The notes under the pieces are model-generated. The model ran no database searches. It was not told where the DNA came from and saw only the letters and a list, made by a program, of their open reading frames with translations. Below, piece after piece: positions 12,413-26,235 of a stretch of 64,000 nt of DNA. Location of the stretch: the NCBI GenBank assembly GCA_028023455.1, contig JAQFVV010000157.1:2666001-2730000 (forward strand), given 5' to 3'. Source of the DNA: Epiperipatus broadwayi. Taxonomy: Eukaryota; Onychophora; Udeonychophora; Euonychophora; Peripatidae. Both the position numbers and the translations under genes were made by a program. Within the stretch, counting starts at the first letter, position 1. Each line of letters begins with the position of its first letter.

Positions 12413-14388
12413 TTATATATAGGTATATGTTTCTAAAATATAAACTCTTGACTATGCTCATATTATTAAAGAAAATGTTAATTTAATGGATTGTTACATG
12501 ACATTATGTATTAAATGCATTTTTAATATCAATGCAACAAATATTAGCTTTCTTTTGCTATATACCTCTTATTAATGATCCTTATTCCAAATGCATTTCT
12601 AGCTTCTCTGTTCTTTTTAAAACCTGCTTTTATTCTTAATACCTTGACATAGCATATCTGCTTTAAAAGAATCTATTCATAATCTCATCAATAATTTAAC
12701 TATATATGATATTAAACTTATTATTCTCAACTCCCAAAATATATTTTATAGAAAAATCATTTTATTATTGACATTTTCTAAACACATTTTAGAATGAAAA
12801 AAAAAGTCAAATAGTTTTGAAGAACCAGAGATGGTTTCAAAAATGTACAGAACTTGTTTAAGACAAGTAAAATATATAGTAAAAAAAAAATTACTAAAAT
12901 GAAGTTATACAAAAAAGATTAAATATATTAACAATATAGTATAGATTTTAAAATAATTTCACTGATCAATATTTTAATATGATACTTATTATGCTTAAGA
13001 CTATTAAAATATGACCAAATGACATTTAATTATGTCGTTACAAAAATCTCTTTCCTATCATTTATCAATCAAATGACTAAGCAAGCAAAAAAAAATTATT
13101 AAAATACTTTTTATAAAGATCTCAATAACTGTCAGTAACTATTATTCAAAGACTAAAGTGTGAAGTCTATACTTGTACATGGCTTTGTGAATCAACAATC
13201 AATAACAGTATAACACCAAGAATATTGTGTTTTTCTAGTTGACAGCACAATAATATAGTAGTATATAAGCTTTTGTAGAAGAAATGACACTTCAACTGTG
13301 ACTAAACTTTTTTCATGTGAAGTAGAAAAAAAAGTCTTGTTACAAAAATGTATTATTAAAGCACAACTTGGTCTGAATTATAAAAATAAAAACTGAAATG
13401 ATTTAAAGTTTAAATAGTAAGTTTAATCATTTGATTTCCATTCTTTTAATTTTTTTTTGGAATCATAATATAAAATCTTTTTTTTTTTTTTTACAATCCC
13501 AGAGTTTTCAAATGTTATTTATGAAAATGGTATTAGATTTCAAATTTAGCCGAATGAAATTTAAATATTTTAAATATATATATCATAGACTTTTTCATTC
13601 CATTTACATATACAGTACAAATAACAAATAGAAATTTTGGTTTAAGGCTAATTTATTTCAATTTTCTTTTAACTAAAAATTAAAATAGTATCCTAAAGCA
13701 AATATAAGCTTTTACATATGTGGTAAAATTCTAGAAGGCTATGTAAGAAGCTGCCAGCTACCATTATAAGAATTAAAATAATGAAAAAAATTTTAGTTTG
13801 CAATTTTTTACATGAAAAATTCTCAAAAAAAGTATTTAAAAAGAATAGATTTAATTAATCTTCTTGGCATATATATATGTGTGTGTGTGTGTGTACGTGG
13901 GAAATTGTGGAAGTATACTTTAAATTTTAATAATATATATATATAAATTCTAATGATTTAGTCTATTATAATTATTTTATTTAATCATCACCCACATAAG
14001 TACTTCTTCTATTTAAGTTTCTATATGTTTTAATACATTTTTTAATATTATAAAGAGAACAAAAATAGAATTTCATTGGGCTGTTTTCCATACAGAAAAT
14101 ATTGTATGTATTTTTAATAAATTCCATACTAATGCTTAGATATACATAAACTTAATTTTACATAATATTAAGCTTATTTTGATATACATCTGTTCATACT
14201 TTTCAAAAATAGTTTTCAAATTTATCTTTCAACTTGTAGCAAGTGAATTTGAATGTATATCTTATAGCTTAGTTTGTATTTTATTCATGACTGATTTAAA
14301 AAAAATTGTGGATGTTATTTCCATTCTGTGATGAGGCATCATACAAATACAAAGTGACAATACATGTGTGAAATTGTCACTTGATAAT
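12413..14388. other. AT-rich DNA without recognisable genes
   Basis: The only structured feature is a short (AT)n(GT)n microsatellite at about 13869-13894. Open frames such as 13431-13631 are low-complexity phenylalanine/isoleucine-rich sequence. Confidence 0.5.
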
Positions 14389-14401
14389 ACAACTATATAA
14401 T

Positions 14402-14512
14402 GTCAGCCTTGGTGGCCGAGAAATCAGCACAGCTGCCTTACAAGCAGTTGTCCTGGGTTCACGGGTTCGCTTCCCAGCTGATGCTTTGACACATGAAAAA
14501 AACAACAAAAAA
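14402..14512 (+). mobile_element. tRNA-derived SINE, copy 1, with target-site duplication
   Basis: The body begins GTCAGCCTTGGTGGCCGAG (A-box-like TGGCCGAGA), contains the B-box-like GGGTTCGCTTCCC, and ends GATGCTTTGACACATG followed by an A-rich tail. It is flanked by a perfect 13-bp duplication ACAACTATATAAT (14389-14401 and 14513-14525), the hallmark of LINE-mediated insertion. Copies 2 and 3 in this window share the layout. The tRNA-like head resembles a long-variable-arm tRNA (Leu/Ser-like), but the parent tRNA is not certain. The minus-strand frame 14377-14619 across it is spurious. Confidence 0.88.
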
Positions 14513-14525
14513 ACAACTATATAAT

Positions 14526-15471
14526 ATATTAAATATGTTAAATGTGTAAAGCATCTGACTTCTACTTTAAAATGCCTCAAATTAAAATAAAGAGGACACT
14601 TTGTGTGAAAGGCAATCAAAAATTATTTTACTCAAAATCTAAATATTAACTAATCATGCGGTATTATCAATATATTGAGTAACATATTTTCTTTATAAAT
14701 GGTGCGTATATATATATATCTTAATTTAAAACTATATATGGGGAAAAAACCCTGGATATTTATAATTAAATTACAACTTTGAATCTTTAATAAAATGTTT
14801 TCTATATCATCTACTGATCAACATTTTAAAAATAACCCATTTATTACAAATTTACAATTATAATCCACAACACTTATTCATCACTACCATTTTTCAAACT
14901 CGTTTTAATTGACAATATGTTATATAACAACTTTTGCCTATTAGTTCCTTTTATATTTCTTAATTCAATATTATACTCTCTATGATAATTATTAATTTGT
15001 GCCAAATCTCTCGCCAGTAGCCTTTGAATGAATAACTATGCCAAAAAAAAATCGTATTTACAAAATATAATTATTTTTTGTCTTTATTATTTTTGAAAAC
15101 AAAAATCTCTACAATTAATATTTATCTAAGTACGAATCTAGCTTTTTTAAGATAAAAGCAAGTCTGCTTACTTTGTCAAAAAATAAATACATTTTACTTT
15201 TTCAACTTCTAATTTATATATAGATCTCAAACTTGAACTCTTTTCTAGTTTATAAGTAGTTATGACCATCTGCTTATTTTTTCAGAAGGTTTATATAAAA
15301 GCATCTCAGTATGCTTATCTGCTTAAAATATAACTGGCATCCTTCACAAGCTACTATTAGTGTTGACATTTATTCAGGCATTCAATTATTCCATTAATTT
15401 CACATTAAAAATTAACATATACATATATACTTATTATTTGAACAAAGTTAAAATCTATATAAATATTTTAT
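14526..15471. other. AT-rich DNA without recognisable genes
   Basis: Simple A/T-rich sequence with short AT microsatellite runs (14707-14720). No exon or mobile element was recognised. Confidence 0.45.
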
Positions 15472-16410
15472 ACTCATCACCATCATTTTCAACCATTATC
15501 AATCCACTGCAGGGTGAAGATCTCTTCAAGTTCAATTCATCATCTCTAATCTCTCTTCTCCACATCACACCTGCACACTTCCTTATTTCATCCATTCATC
15601 ATCACATGTGATCTCTTTTTAGTCTTTGACAATCACTTGGAAGCCAGTTAAAAATTTCAAATGTCCACCTGTTATCATATCTCTTAGAAATATATTCATT
15701 CCAACTCCATTTCAATCTCTTAATTCTTTCAGTGATGTCAGCAAGACCTGCTTGTTACTCTTAACATGCATCTCTATTTTTTTTAGTGTTCTGAAGTCTC
15801 TGAATTGTTCTTCTGTTAAGTGTCCAAGTCTCACATCCATAACTAAGAACTGGTAAAACACATTTACTAAAATCTTTCTTTTTCAAACACAAAGGCACTT
15901 ATGTTTCCATCTGTAGTAAGAATCTGATCAAGATATTTATAGTTATTAACTTCTAATTCATCATTATCAACCATTATTTTCATCTTTTGAGAGAATACAT
16001 TGAACATTTGTCTTTTTAACATTTATTTACATTTAGTCCTATTTTCACCTGATAACTCTTGCAACATTTCCTGAAGGTCTAAAGCATTATATGCAAAAAC
16101 AACTACATCATCAGCAAAATCTAGATGACTTAAATAATCTCAATTTACTTTTATTCCTTTAGCTTTCTATTTCAATCCACAAAATATTTATTGCAACATT
16201 ACTATAAAAAGTTTTGGAATCATTCTGTCATACACCCTCCTCAATGTTAATCTTCCTAGTATCATTATGTAATCTAATTGTTGCTGTTATATTTTTATAA
16301 ACATTCTTCAGAATATGACAATATCCTAGGTCTATATCTTGATGATCCAATGCTTTAATCACCAAAAAAAATGCTTATAGAATCAAATGTCTTTTTTTAT
16401 ATACACATAT
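15472..16410 (-). pseudogene. RTE-clade LINE, 3' end of reverse transcriptase, degenerate
   Basis: Read on the minus strand, this begins at the element 3' end: TCATCACCATC, then CAACCATTATCAATCCACTGCAG on the plus strand is the inverse of the 3' end at 26195-26245. It runs back through the C-terminal region, the segment with the YADD-type active site (plus-strand inverse GCAAAATCTAGATGACTTAA near 16110), and the GTTATATTTTTATAAACATTCTT block to about 16410. Stops and indels are frequent. The plus-strand frames at 15360-15611 and 15626-15856 are antisense shadows of this relic. Confidence 0.82.
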
Positions 16411-17329
16411 GCTTTCTTTATTACTACTGATTACAGGTATAACTTTATTATTAAATTTTTTATAAACTTTTAAATATATTTTTTATATGGTTTTAAATAA
16501 TAATAATTGAAAACTATTGCTATGTTTTTCTTTTAATTAAGAATTAAATTCATTAAATATTAAATCTACAAAGACCTCCCCCCACCCCCAAAAAAAAAAC
16601 ATTTTGGTAGCATATCACATATAAAAAAAGAAATGTTTTGAAAATGCACTGAAATAACTTATTTTCTTGTCTACATTATATCTTGTTTGAGTATTTTTTT
16701 TTTAAAGAAATTTATATGATATTGTAATTAAACTTTCCTAGTGCTAATCCAGTTACTGATTAATGAAAGTCCACGTCCCATCGAATATATTAACCAATTT
16801 TTTCCATAGGAATATAATTACTATAGGGTTTTATCTTTCTTTGAAGCAATGGTAAATTTCAATGTATAACATATTTTAATTTTAGAGTTATGTTCCTTAA
16901 AGCAACTACAGAATTCACACAATCATGTCATTTGGTTCCAAGCCTTCATATAGATATCAAAATTCACCAATATTAGTAATTCTATATAATATACACAAAT
17001 ATACTATGGATATTTTCAACATATACATATATAAACAATATTACATATGTATAGTACAATTTAATTTTAAAATTATAAATATTAAGATAGTGATAAAAAT
17101 AGTCAATAAAAAAAAAACTGTAGTAATGGAGTTACAATAAACTGAAAGACAGAAAGCACGTTCATATATGTACACAAACATTGCACACATCATGATCTTT
17201 GATTACTCTCAATAAAAAAAACCCACTACTCTTACCTTTATTTATCTTGTGATGTAAACTGATGATGATAAAATATAAAAACCAAGACGATTTTTAAGTT
17301 AATATCATTTTCAGTCTATAAAACTATCC
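16411..17329. other. AT-rich DNA without recognisable genes
   Basis: A mixed CCCCCCACCCCC/poly-A run lies at about 16577-16600. The short plus frame 16925-17140 has no family resemblance and AT-driven composition, so it is not called. Confidence 0.4.
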
Positions 17330-17800
17330 TTTATTTGCAATATAATGGCTTGATGAGACATTTTTCAGTGGATCTTTTGCTAAAGTTTTTGTGTAGAGTC
17401 AACCCTTTCTAACACAACATATTGCTGTCTACAGGAACATTCTTTTTATTCATATCCTTAATCCACAAATTTAATACTTTTCCAGAATTCACTAAATACT
17501 TATAATGCCTTATGGATATAACTTTAGCAATCTAAGGACAAATAATCCTAGCATGAATTTTCTTCCTTTTTTATTATTTCATGTTAGCTAATTCACCCTT
17601 ATTAAATAACTGAGCAACGTCAAGATATTTTTTTTTCTTTTTTTTTAGAACTAAAGAATTCACTTTCATCTTTTTACACAAAGAAAATGCATCAGAGTTT
17701 CTCATAGGAAGAATTTCTACTATCATTAACTTTGTGCTTTGAGGCCACTATGAATGACATTTTAAATTTTTAATCCATAGCAAAAATGTATTGTAACATG
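17330..17800 (-). pseudogene. pogo/Tigger-like transposase N-terminal relic
   Basis: In a minus frame the segment at about 17380-17480 reads VLNLWIKDMNKKNVPVDSN and then ML.KG..LHKNFSK. This fits the CENP-B/Tc5 DNA-binding domain of pogo/Tigger transposases, typically L..W....R..N.PISG..L..KA....K.F. Further upstream in minus sense (about 17590-17640), KKYLDVAQLFNKGE may be the remains of the first helix-turn-helix. Stop codons and frame changes separate the blocks. No catalytic DDE region or terminal repeats were found. Confidence 0.4.
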
Positions 17801-19794
17801 TGATGCAAAGATAATGCAAGACTAACTGTAAGATTTAGGAAAGGTGACTGTAAGACAAAAAGTGGCTACTATTGTAGAAGTAAATGTTATATATGCATGC
17901 AAATTTTTAATTAATTTAGACATTTTCTAATTTTTTAAAATCAATATATATATATTTTGATTAGTAGTTTTAAGAATTGGATATTGAAGGTAGATTGTTT
18001 TGTAATTGAACTGATCTTGCCATATATCTGTTGTCTTTATTTCAAATCATAGCAAGAAACTATCCTCATATAAAGTTTTGATCTTCTTATATATTTAGCT
18101 GGCTATTTTCTAGACTTTCCTGTTTCGGAAAAAAAAAAAAAAGGCATTATAAGCAAAATATATAAACGAAAATAAATAGGCTAGATATTTATTAACAAAT
18201 CTGCAATTTTAAATCTTTAAACAAAATGGATTCTACATCACTCTTTCATCACCATCATTACTTTTTTATGGTAAAGTACAACATGCTGGATCAGTGATCA
18301 AACATGTCAGAAAAACTATTCAGAAAATATAATAACTTTTCACTGTCTTGATTCAGAATAAATACTAACTGAGACTACAATTATTCTTTATACCTATTAA
18401 TCTAGTTTTTTCAATACAAATGTGATTTCACTTTTCTCAATAAGGGTTTTACATCTCTAACACATTTCTAGTTTATACATATATATAGAGAGAAATAGTA
18501 ACATTTGTTTATTATCATTAAATTAAATCTTATACTCTAAACTGTTTTCTAGTTTATACAGGTAATCTTATTTTCTAACATCTAATATATATATAATGTA
18601 TCTGCTAATCTTGAACTCAGTTTTAACCACATTGAGGGGCCATTTATGTGCCAGATGCTCAATGTTAATTAATGGCAATGACGATGATCACCAGATGCAA
18701 ATATTCATATTTATTGTACATGGTCACACATTGGTATTCTACTATGTACCTGATGGAAAGTGTTTGAAGTTCTGATGATATCTTCATGCTTAAACATAAC
18801 AATGAAAATTAAATTTGTCTAACATAATATTAGTCAATAATTAGATCATTGCCAGAATCCTTTATCATTATTTACATAGTTTGATTATGCAAAACATGAT
18901 CTTAATGAGGTAACTCAATAATCATTCTTACCCATTTAACTGGACTGATCCTAAAAATAATATTGTTTAGCATGCTTTAAGTTTTGAGGATAAGGATGCT
19001 TCTACATTTTCAAGTGCCATCTGCATGATTTGGAGGACTCATTTGTCTATCATTATTATTTCTTCAATATTAACATTTCTTATAAGTTACACATGATTTA
19101 GCATAATTTGACAATATTTTGAATATTTCTCTATATATTATATGAACCATAATCACAATAAGTAAACTATATACTATGCAATCAGATTAAAAATTGAATA
19201 AAGAATGACATAATTAATATTATCTAATTTTAAAAAACAATTTAATGAAATAACTTATTATGAAAATGCTAAACAAATTTGAAATATTCAAAATCATGCA
19301 AATATATCTCATCACCCTTATACAAATTATATTTGCATAATGTGCCTATTTTCACATATCTCTAGTTAGTTTTAATGCATTATTTAATCTCATTTCCCTC
19401 CAAACTATTCAAAGATATACACATATATTTCATGAAATCATTTGTTAAGTTGTATACAACCAGTTTATGACATATCTTTTTAAAATGAAATTTTACACTG
19501 TTTAGAAAGAATACTATATTAAAAAAGTATTCAAATAAAAATATAAAATCTTACAAGAGAAAAAAAAAAGATGAAAATTTCAAATGTTAATTTATCTATT
19601 AGGAACAAACACTGCGCAGTATTATTACTTGTAGATTTATAAATAACTAAATTTCTTTACTCATTTTTAAAAATTATTTAATACCTATGAGAGAAAAAAA
19701 ATGCTTACATTTAACTAAAATTATAAAAATGTCTAACAATGTAGAAATGATATTTTTTTTGATAATAACATTATCATTGAATCACCAAAATTCA
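17801..19794. other. AT-rich DNA without recognisable genes
   Basis: Only homopolymer runs and short AT repeats. A slightly less AT-rich patch at 18630-18800 showed no coding potential in either strand by eye. Confidence 0.4.
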
Positions 19795-20035
19795 TTATGC
19801 CCCCCTCCCTCCTGCATTTTTGTCTCTAGAGATCCCCATGCAGTATTTTAAATGGATAGTTTGTTTTACTCAGCTTTAAAAAAAATTCAGGATACATGAT
19901 GTTATGCGTAATAATTTATTCATAATTAAGTTTACCTTAGGTAGTGGTATTTAACTTCAAAATTTGAATTAATAGCTTGGACCGTCTATATAAAAGTTTT
20001 TCCATGAACTCAAAATGAGCACTGGTCTATAGTAA
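19795..20035. repeat. Unclassified dispersed repeat, copy 2
   Basis: This is the partner of the stretch at 7908-8235, with the same order of blocks: CTCTAGAG, AATTTATTCATAATTAAGTTT, GTGGTATTTAACTTC, AATTAATAGC, TCTATATAAAAGTTTTTCCATG. It starts with a C-rich run (CCCCCCTCCCTCC at 19801). No coding potential. Confidence 0.5.
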
Positions 20036-23000
20036 ATAAATAACTTTAGCATCTATATTTTATTGTTTTTATTAATTAAATGAAGTTTTGAATTAACATA
20101 TAATAAAAAAAAATGTTTTCTGCTTGAAATTATCTTCATAGTCTATGCCTTACAAGTTAGGAAATGGTAACAACTCATAAAAACCAAAGCTCTACTTCCT
20201 GAATACTTTTGTTTTAACTCTTCAGATCATTATCTCACATGGTTCACATACTTAAATATGCTGAAGATTACTGTGGCTTTAAATCACCGTTTTATACCTT
20301 TTTTTAACATTATTTTCCTTGTTTTATAGTCATTTGAACAGCCAAATCTGCAACTAAAAAATACGTTTTTAATTTTAAAAAACATTCAGAGATAGCAAGA
20401 TTTTAAATTAAAATTATTTCAATAGAGTCTAACCTCCTTTATTGTAAGAAATTGTCAGTTTCTTGTTCTCGTCATATGAGAATACCGGTCATTGGTTTTG
20501 AAAGTATACTTTCTCTGTTTCAATTTCGAAAATGAAAATGCATATTTTCCATAATTTGTTGTACTTATTAATGATTTTTTTATATAAAATATTTCTGTAA
20601 TATTTATTATTTGACAAAAATAATGTAATTAGATTCAGATTATATTTCCTTTTAAAATATGACAATTCAAGAAAAATCAATCATGTAGTCATAACTATGT
20701 AATTGGCTACAAAAAAAATATCATATAAATCACAGCAAAATTATTTTTATTTTTTAAACAATTATAAATAATATTTTAAATAGAATTTTATTAACTTTAA
20801 ATAGTTTGAACAATAATTTATGATTAGAAACTGAATTTAGATAAGTCTTTTTTTTTTTTTTCATTTTAAATATTTATCAGTATTCCTATCCTAATGACTG
20901 ACCAATAACAGTAAAGTTACTGTTCTTATCAATCTTATTGGATAATTTAATTTATTTTTTTCTAAATTTTCAGAATTGAATTAATATTTTTAAGAATAAT
21001 TTTCAATTGCAAACATATACTTTTAACAAATAATTTGAAATTTAATAAAATCATTACTGGGAGAGGATTAAAGTTGAGGTTGATGGAGAAATATTTGTGG
21101 AATACAATACAGATTATCAATTAAATGCTAGCTTACTAAAATATATTAGTTAATTAAAATTTCAGAAGATATTATAAAATATAATTTAAAATAGTATTTT
21201 GCCAGTAATTTTACTGTTTATCTTTTTTTTTTTTTTTTACATTTAATGTACATGGTCTAATTTTAAAAGCAAACTTTTAACTGTATTCAAAATAATATTC
21301 TTCCCAAGACTACTCTTTTTAGTTTGTAGGTTTCTTCTTTTCCAAATGTTAGTTTTTCCATATTTATGTTTCCGTATCTGTAATTTTGCTGAATTTCATT
21401 TTTTTTAGTAAGTTTAACTTTCTTCATGACATCATTTTTATAATAATACACTTATTGACTTTCAGTTTTTCATAACTCTTTGGGTGATAGACAGACTATT
21501 GATTTATAGATATTTTTTATAGACAATAAGCATGCTGTAAGATATGTTTAGACTCCATATCAATTATTCTACCATAGAATACAATTCCAGATAATGACAA
21601 CTCAATTAATTAAGATTTTGCTTAGCACAATGATTTATAATTTACATTAGTAGTAATTTCCTCATAGCTATCGCTGAAAAAAAAACAATAATAATAACTT
21701 AAAGTTTTGACTTAATTTTGCTTCATCAGTAAAATATATTAACATCTTTCTCCTTGCAAAGATTTCTGATGCCTTCAAATACTGGTGATTAGTGAATAAA
21801 TTTTACTTTCAACTGCAACTCATTGATTTAAACTAAGGAGAACTATAATGTTTTTCATTTCCTTTTACATACACTATTCTCCCATGTGATACTTTTGTGT
21901 TTGCCTAAAATCAAAAAACAAGTTATTTGTTAAATGAAAAATATGTTGATTTGTTTATTAAATGAATGCATATTTTCTGATCAGTTTTTTAGTTAAAGAC
22001 CCAATTACCCATTAGTATATGCATCTATGTTCACTTGTTTATTGGATAATGTGTTTGTTTTTTTGTTCAGTCTTAAAAAAAATCAATGACTGATTTAATT
22101 AATAAATTTAATACAAAAGAAGATAATTTAATTATAATTATATTTTCTTTTCTTGACTTTAAACAACATTTTAGTTTACAAAAATTGAGATTTAAAATTT
22201 TAAAACATAAAATTACTTTTACATAATTATTAATATAAAAGAAAATATTCTACAGAAATTCATTTCATAATACTTAATTTTAAATCTATAACATTAATTC
22301 AATAATATTTAATTGCATACAATTCTATTAGAAATATTTATAAATTTAATAAAAGATACATTTTTATTTCATCACTGATAACTTCAGTTTGCTTTAAAAA
22401 AAAAATCTAATGCAAATTCTCTTCTTTACTCCATCTTAACTATAGCAGAAAATTGGTTTTAAATCCTTAAACCGATTTAAAATTTCTGAAAGTTATTTAA
22501 ATATCAAAACATGTACAAATGACTTTTCATATATGAATACATCTTATATATATATATGTAAATAGTATAGTTTTAATTTCAAAATAACATATTTCGGGAT
22601 TTGAATTATTATACAAAACCAGCAATAATTCCTAATATAACCATAACTAATGTTTTATTTTTTTATTTAATGACTTTTTTTTTACTACTTCAATTTCTAT
22701 ACCTTTTCTGTCTTAATTCAATTGTATAATTTTATTGGTTTATCTTTTCTCTAATTATTAGTCATTTAATCCTGCTGTTGTAATATATATACACACACAC
22801 ATTGCAATCTGCCTAATATAAAATTCTGCTAAATTAATAAACATACCATTGATTTTGGCAATAAAGTTTAGTATTACAAATATCTGTATAATAATTACAT
22901 TGATTTCAATATACTTTATATAAATATTCTATATTAATATATTGTAGTAAATACAGATTTAATGATCCATTTATAACACTTCTTTATCATACAAAAAAAA

Positions 23001-23214
23001 ATAATTATTAGAGATTTCTGGGATAGAAAACTAAAAAATTATACAATTAAAATTGTTTTTTAGTGGTTTTTTTTTATTATTATACACTCATGAAATAAAA
23101 TATCATTCATTAAAAAAAGTAGCTGAATATTATTTAATAATTACTCCTCATTACATATGAAAACTTGTCGTTGTAGCTGTTATTACTATGTGATTATTCA
23201 TATAGTATACGAAC
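20036..23214. other. AT-rich DNA without recognisable genes
   Basis: About 3 kb with no exon, RNA gene or mobile element that I can support. It contains long T runs (20848, 21222) and an AT/AC dinucleotide microsatellite at about 22780-22800. Confidence 0.45.
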
Positions 23215-23437
23215 ATGGATGGGCTGCTCACCAACACACATTAGCCAGTGTGGTGAGTTTATTGGCTTTTTACCTCCGAGTTTAAGAATATTTTTTTCAA
23301 TATATACAATCATGACAGACACAAATAAATCATGGCCCTTATTCCCAGGAGGCTGTAAAGTCACCAATCAAGGCAGCGGTTGGTGGCCAAAGAAGGAGGG
23401 TGTTAAGAATCCCCTAACTGCAGACTCAGGCTGCCAT

Positions 23438-24180
23438 TTGATGACGATTTTTTATTTAAGTACTTACAACTGCAGATCACTTTCAAGTGAAGTAAGATTG
23501 CAAGAGTTAGAAGAAAAACTGTCTTATATTAAATGGGACATTATTGGACTTTGTGAAGTTAGAAGAAAACGTGAAGAAACAATTTATTTAAAAAGTGGAC
23601 TTATACTCTACTATAAAGGCACAAATATTGGAAATACAAGTGGAGTAGGATTCATTATAAATAAAAAATGGAAGAATAACATTGTGGAGATTGATGGTGT
23701 ATTGGACAGTGGCAAGATTAGTTTTACAAATTAATAGCAGATACCAAATGCAGAAAATTCAGGTTTATGCCCCAACAAGTTCTCATAGTGATGAAATAGT
23801 AGAAGATTTTTATATGGATGTACAAAAGGCTTTTGATCAGAGTAAACAACATTTTAAAATTGTTATGGGAGACTTTAATGCTAGAATTGGTAAACAAATG
23901 AAAGATGAAAATGTTCTAGGTAATTTTGGTTATGGTAATAGAAATGAGAAAAGACATAGACTTGTGGAGTTTGCAAAAAAAGAAAAACTTTATATTATGA
24001 ATTCTTTTTTTGAGAAAAATGTTAAAAGGAAATGGACATGAAAGCATCCAAATGAAGGAATTGGATTATATTTTGACTAACACAAAATACATATTTCAAG
24101 ACTATTTAATGTTCTTAATAAATTTAACACAGGAAGTGATCATCGATTAGTAAGATGTAAGATACATGTTAATGCAAAAA
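23438..24180 (+). pseudogene. RTE endonuclease domain, frameshifted
   Basis: Successive plus frames give STYNCRSLS, DIIGLCEVRRKREE, SGVGFIINKKWK, then after a frameshift near 23690-23710 VYAPTSSHSDE and MGDFNARIG, then after a stop at 24039 and another frameshift the closing block GSDHRLVRC. These correspond to the conserved N, E, GDFN and SDH motifs of the APE-like endonuclease that nicks target DNA. All catalytic motif residues are visible but are spread over three frames. The stop at 24039-24041 replaces the expected Trp codon (TGA for TGG). Confidence 0.88.
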
Positions 24181-24382
24181 TAGAGAGACAAAAATTATTA
24201 AGAAAAACAATATTTACAGTTGATATTCCTAATCTTCAGAAACATTCTAATGAATTTAAATTAGAACTTACAAATCAGTTTCAAGTATTAGTAGATTTTG
24301 AATATGATTCAGATTTGAATGACATTAATAGGAAAATAACTGATACACTTTTAAAAACTGCAACAAAGATAAAAAGCAGCAA

Positions 24383-26235
24383 TTGACCAATAAAATTTCT
24401 ACTGAGACTAGAGAATTTATGAACAAAAGAAGAAATATGAGGATATACAACAATGATGCATTAAAAAAGATTGAATATCTAGAATTTTGTAAAATGGTGC
24501 GGAAAAGAATTGAAAATGATATAAGAAAGTATAATTGTAAACTAGCAAGGAAAGTTATAGAAGAGAATAAAAGTCTAAAGAGTGTAAAACAACATTTTGG
24601 TATTGGTAGGAAATTTATATTTGCAATAAGAAAAAAAGATGGCATTATTACGAAAAAGAGAGATGACATCATGAAATGTGTAGAAGACTTCTATCAAGAA
24701 TTATATAGTAATAAAGAACAAGTGCCTCCTATACCTATTATATCTTCAGAATTACCCAGAATTTTGAATGAGTAAGTGAGACATGCAATTAAATTTATGA
24801 AGAAAGGGAAGGCTCCAGGTAATGATGGAATTATAATTGATATATTAAAAGAAGCAGGTGAAGAAATAGAAATTTTTTTAGTAAAGTTATATACCAAATA
24901 TCTAAATGATAAAGATGTACCAGATGATTGGAAGAATGCAGTATTAATATTAATATTTAAAAAAGGTGATAAAGAAGATATTAGAAATTACAGACCTATC
25001 ACTTTTATACAAAATTTTTACTAAGATAATTACAACTCGTCTACAGAAAACACTGGATTTCCACCAACCAAGGGAACAAGCTGAATTTAAAAGTGGTTTT
25101 AGTACAGTAGATCATATCCAGGTATTGAGAGAAGTTATAGAAAGGACAAATGAATATGAGTTGCCATTATGCTTAGGATTTGTAGATTTATGAAAAGGCA
25201 TTTGATTCTATAAATATTTCTTCAGTGATTAAAGCATTGGATCATCAAGGTGTAGATTCAGAATATTGTCATATTTTAAAGAATATTTATAAAAATGCAA
25301 CAGGAACAATTAGATTACATAATGATAGTAAAAAAAATCAACATAGAAAAGGGTGTAAGACAGGGTGACTCCATATCTCCAAAACTTTTTACAGCAGTTG
25401 CAAGAAGTATTTTGTGGATTAAAATGGGAAGCTAAAGGAGTGAAAGTAAATGGAGATTATTTAAGTCTTTTAGATTTTGCAGATGATGTAGTTGTTTTTG
25501 CAAATAATGCTTTAGAGCTACAGGAAATGTTGCAGGAGTTATTAGATGAGAATAGGAAATTAGGACTAAAGATAAATGTTAAAAAGACTAAAGTAATGTT
25601 TAATAGATTTTCTCAAAATATAAAATAAAGATTGATTATGATGAGTTAGAAGAAGTTAACAGTTACAAATACCTTGGTCAGATTATTAATACAGGTGGAA
25701 ACATAATGGATGAAATTAATCATAGAATTAAACTTGGTTGGAGTGCTTTTGGTAGAAATAACTTGATACTAAAAGGAAATATGCCTATGTGTTTGAAAAG
25801 GAAGGTTTTTAATAAATGTGTTTTGCCACTTCTTACTTATGGATCTGAGACTTGGACACTTAATAGAAAAACAATACAGAGACTTCAGACCACTCAAAGA
25901 AGTATGGAGAGATGCATGTTGGGAGTAACAAGAAGAGATTGAAATGTATGGATAAAAGAACAAACAGGTGTTACTGACCTCATTGAAAAAATTAAAAGAC
26001 TGAAGTGGAGTTGGGCTGGACATATTGCTAGAAGAGGTGATAGTAGATGGACAATTGAAATTTTGAACTGGATTCCAAGAGATTGTAAAAAGGTCCAAAA
26101 AGAGACCACATGTGGGATGGATGGATGAAATAAGAAAGTGTGTAGAAGTTATGTGGAGAAGAGAAGCTAAAGATAGGAAAAGATGGATTGAACTTGGAGA
26201 GACCTTCACCTGCAGTGGATTGATAATGGTTGATG
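24383..26235 (+). pseudogene. RTE reverse transcriptase and C-terminal region, frameshifted
   Basis: The frame from 24383 carries the linker and VEDFYQELYS. An in-frame stop (TAA 24773) precedes RHAIKFMKKGKAPGNDGI and LIFKKGDKEDIRNYRPI. A small deletion near 25010 shifts frame. One extra T near 25190 interrupts GFVDYEKAFDS. A deletion near 25400 hits the PKLF..L block. The active site reads LDFADDVVVFAN (about 25469-25505), followed by GLKINVKKTK. From 25706 come ILKGNMPMCLKRKVFNKCVL and LTYGSETWTL, and the rest continues through GHIARR to the C-terminus with W....ETF. At least four frame breaks plus one stop, so it is dead but relatively young. Confidence 0.9.

Noticed and set aside
15360-15856. 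Plus-strand frames of 83 and 76 codons
   Set aside because: They lie antisense over the minus-strand RTE relic; the serine/leucine-rich translation is the mirror of RT C-terminal sequence.
25769-26209. Minus-strand frame of 146 codons
   Set aside because: Antisense shadow of the RTE reverse transcriptase C-terminal region, which is clearly coding-like on the plus strand.
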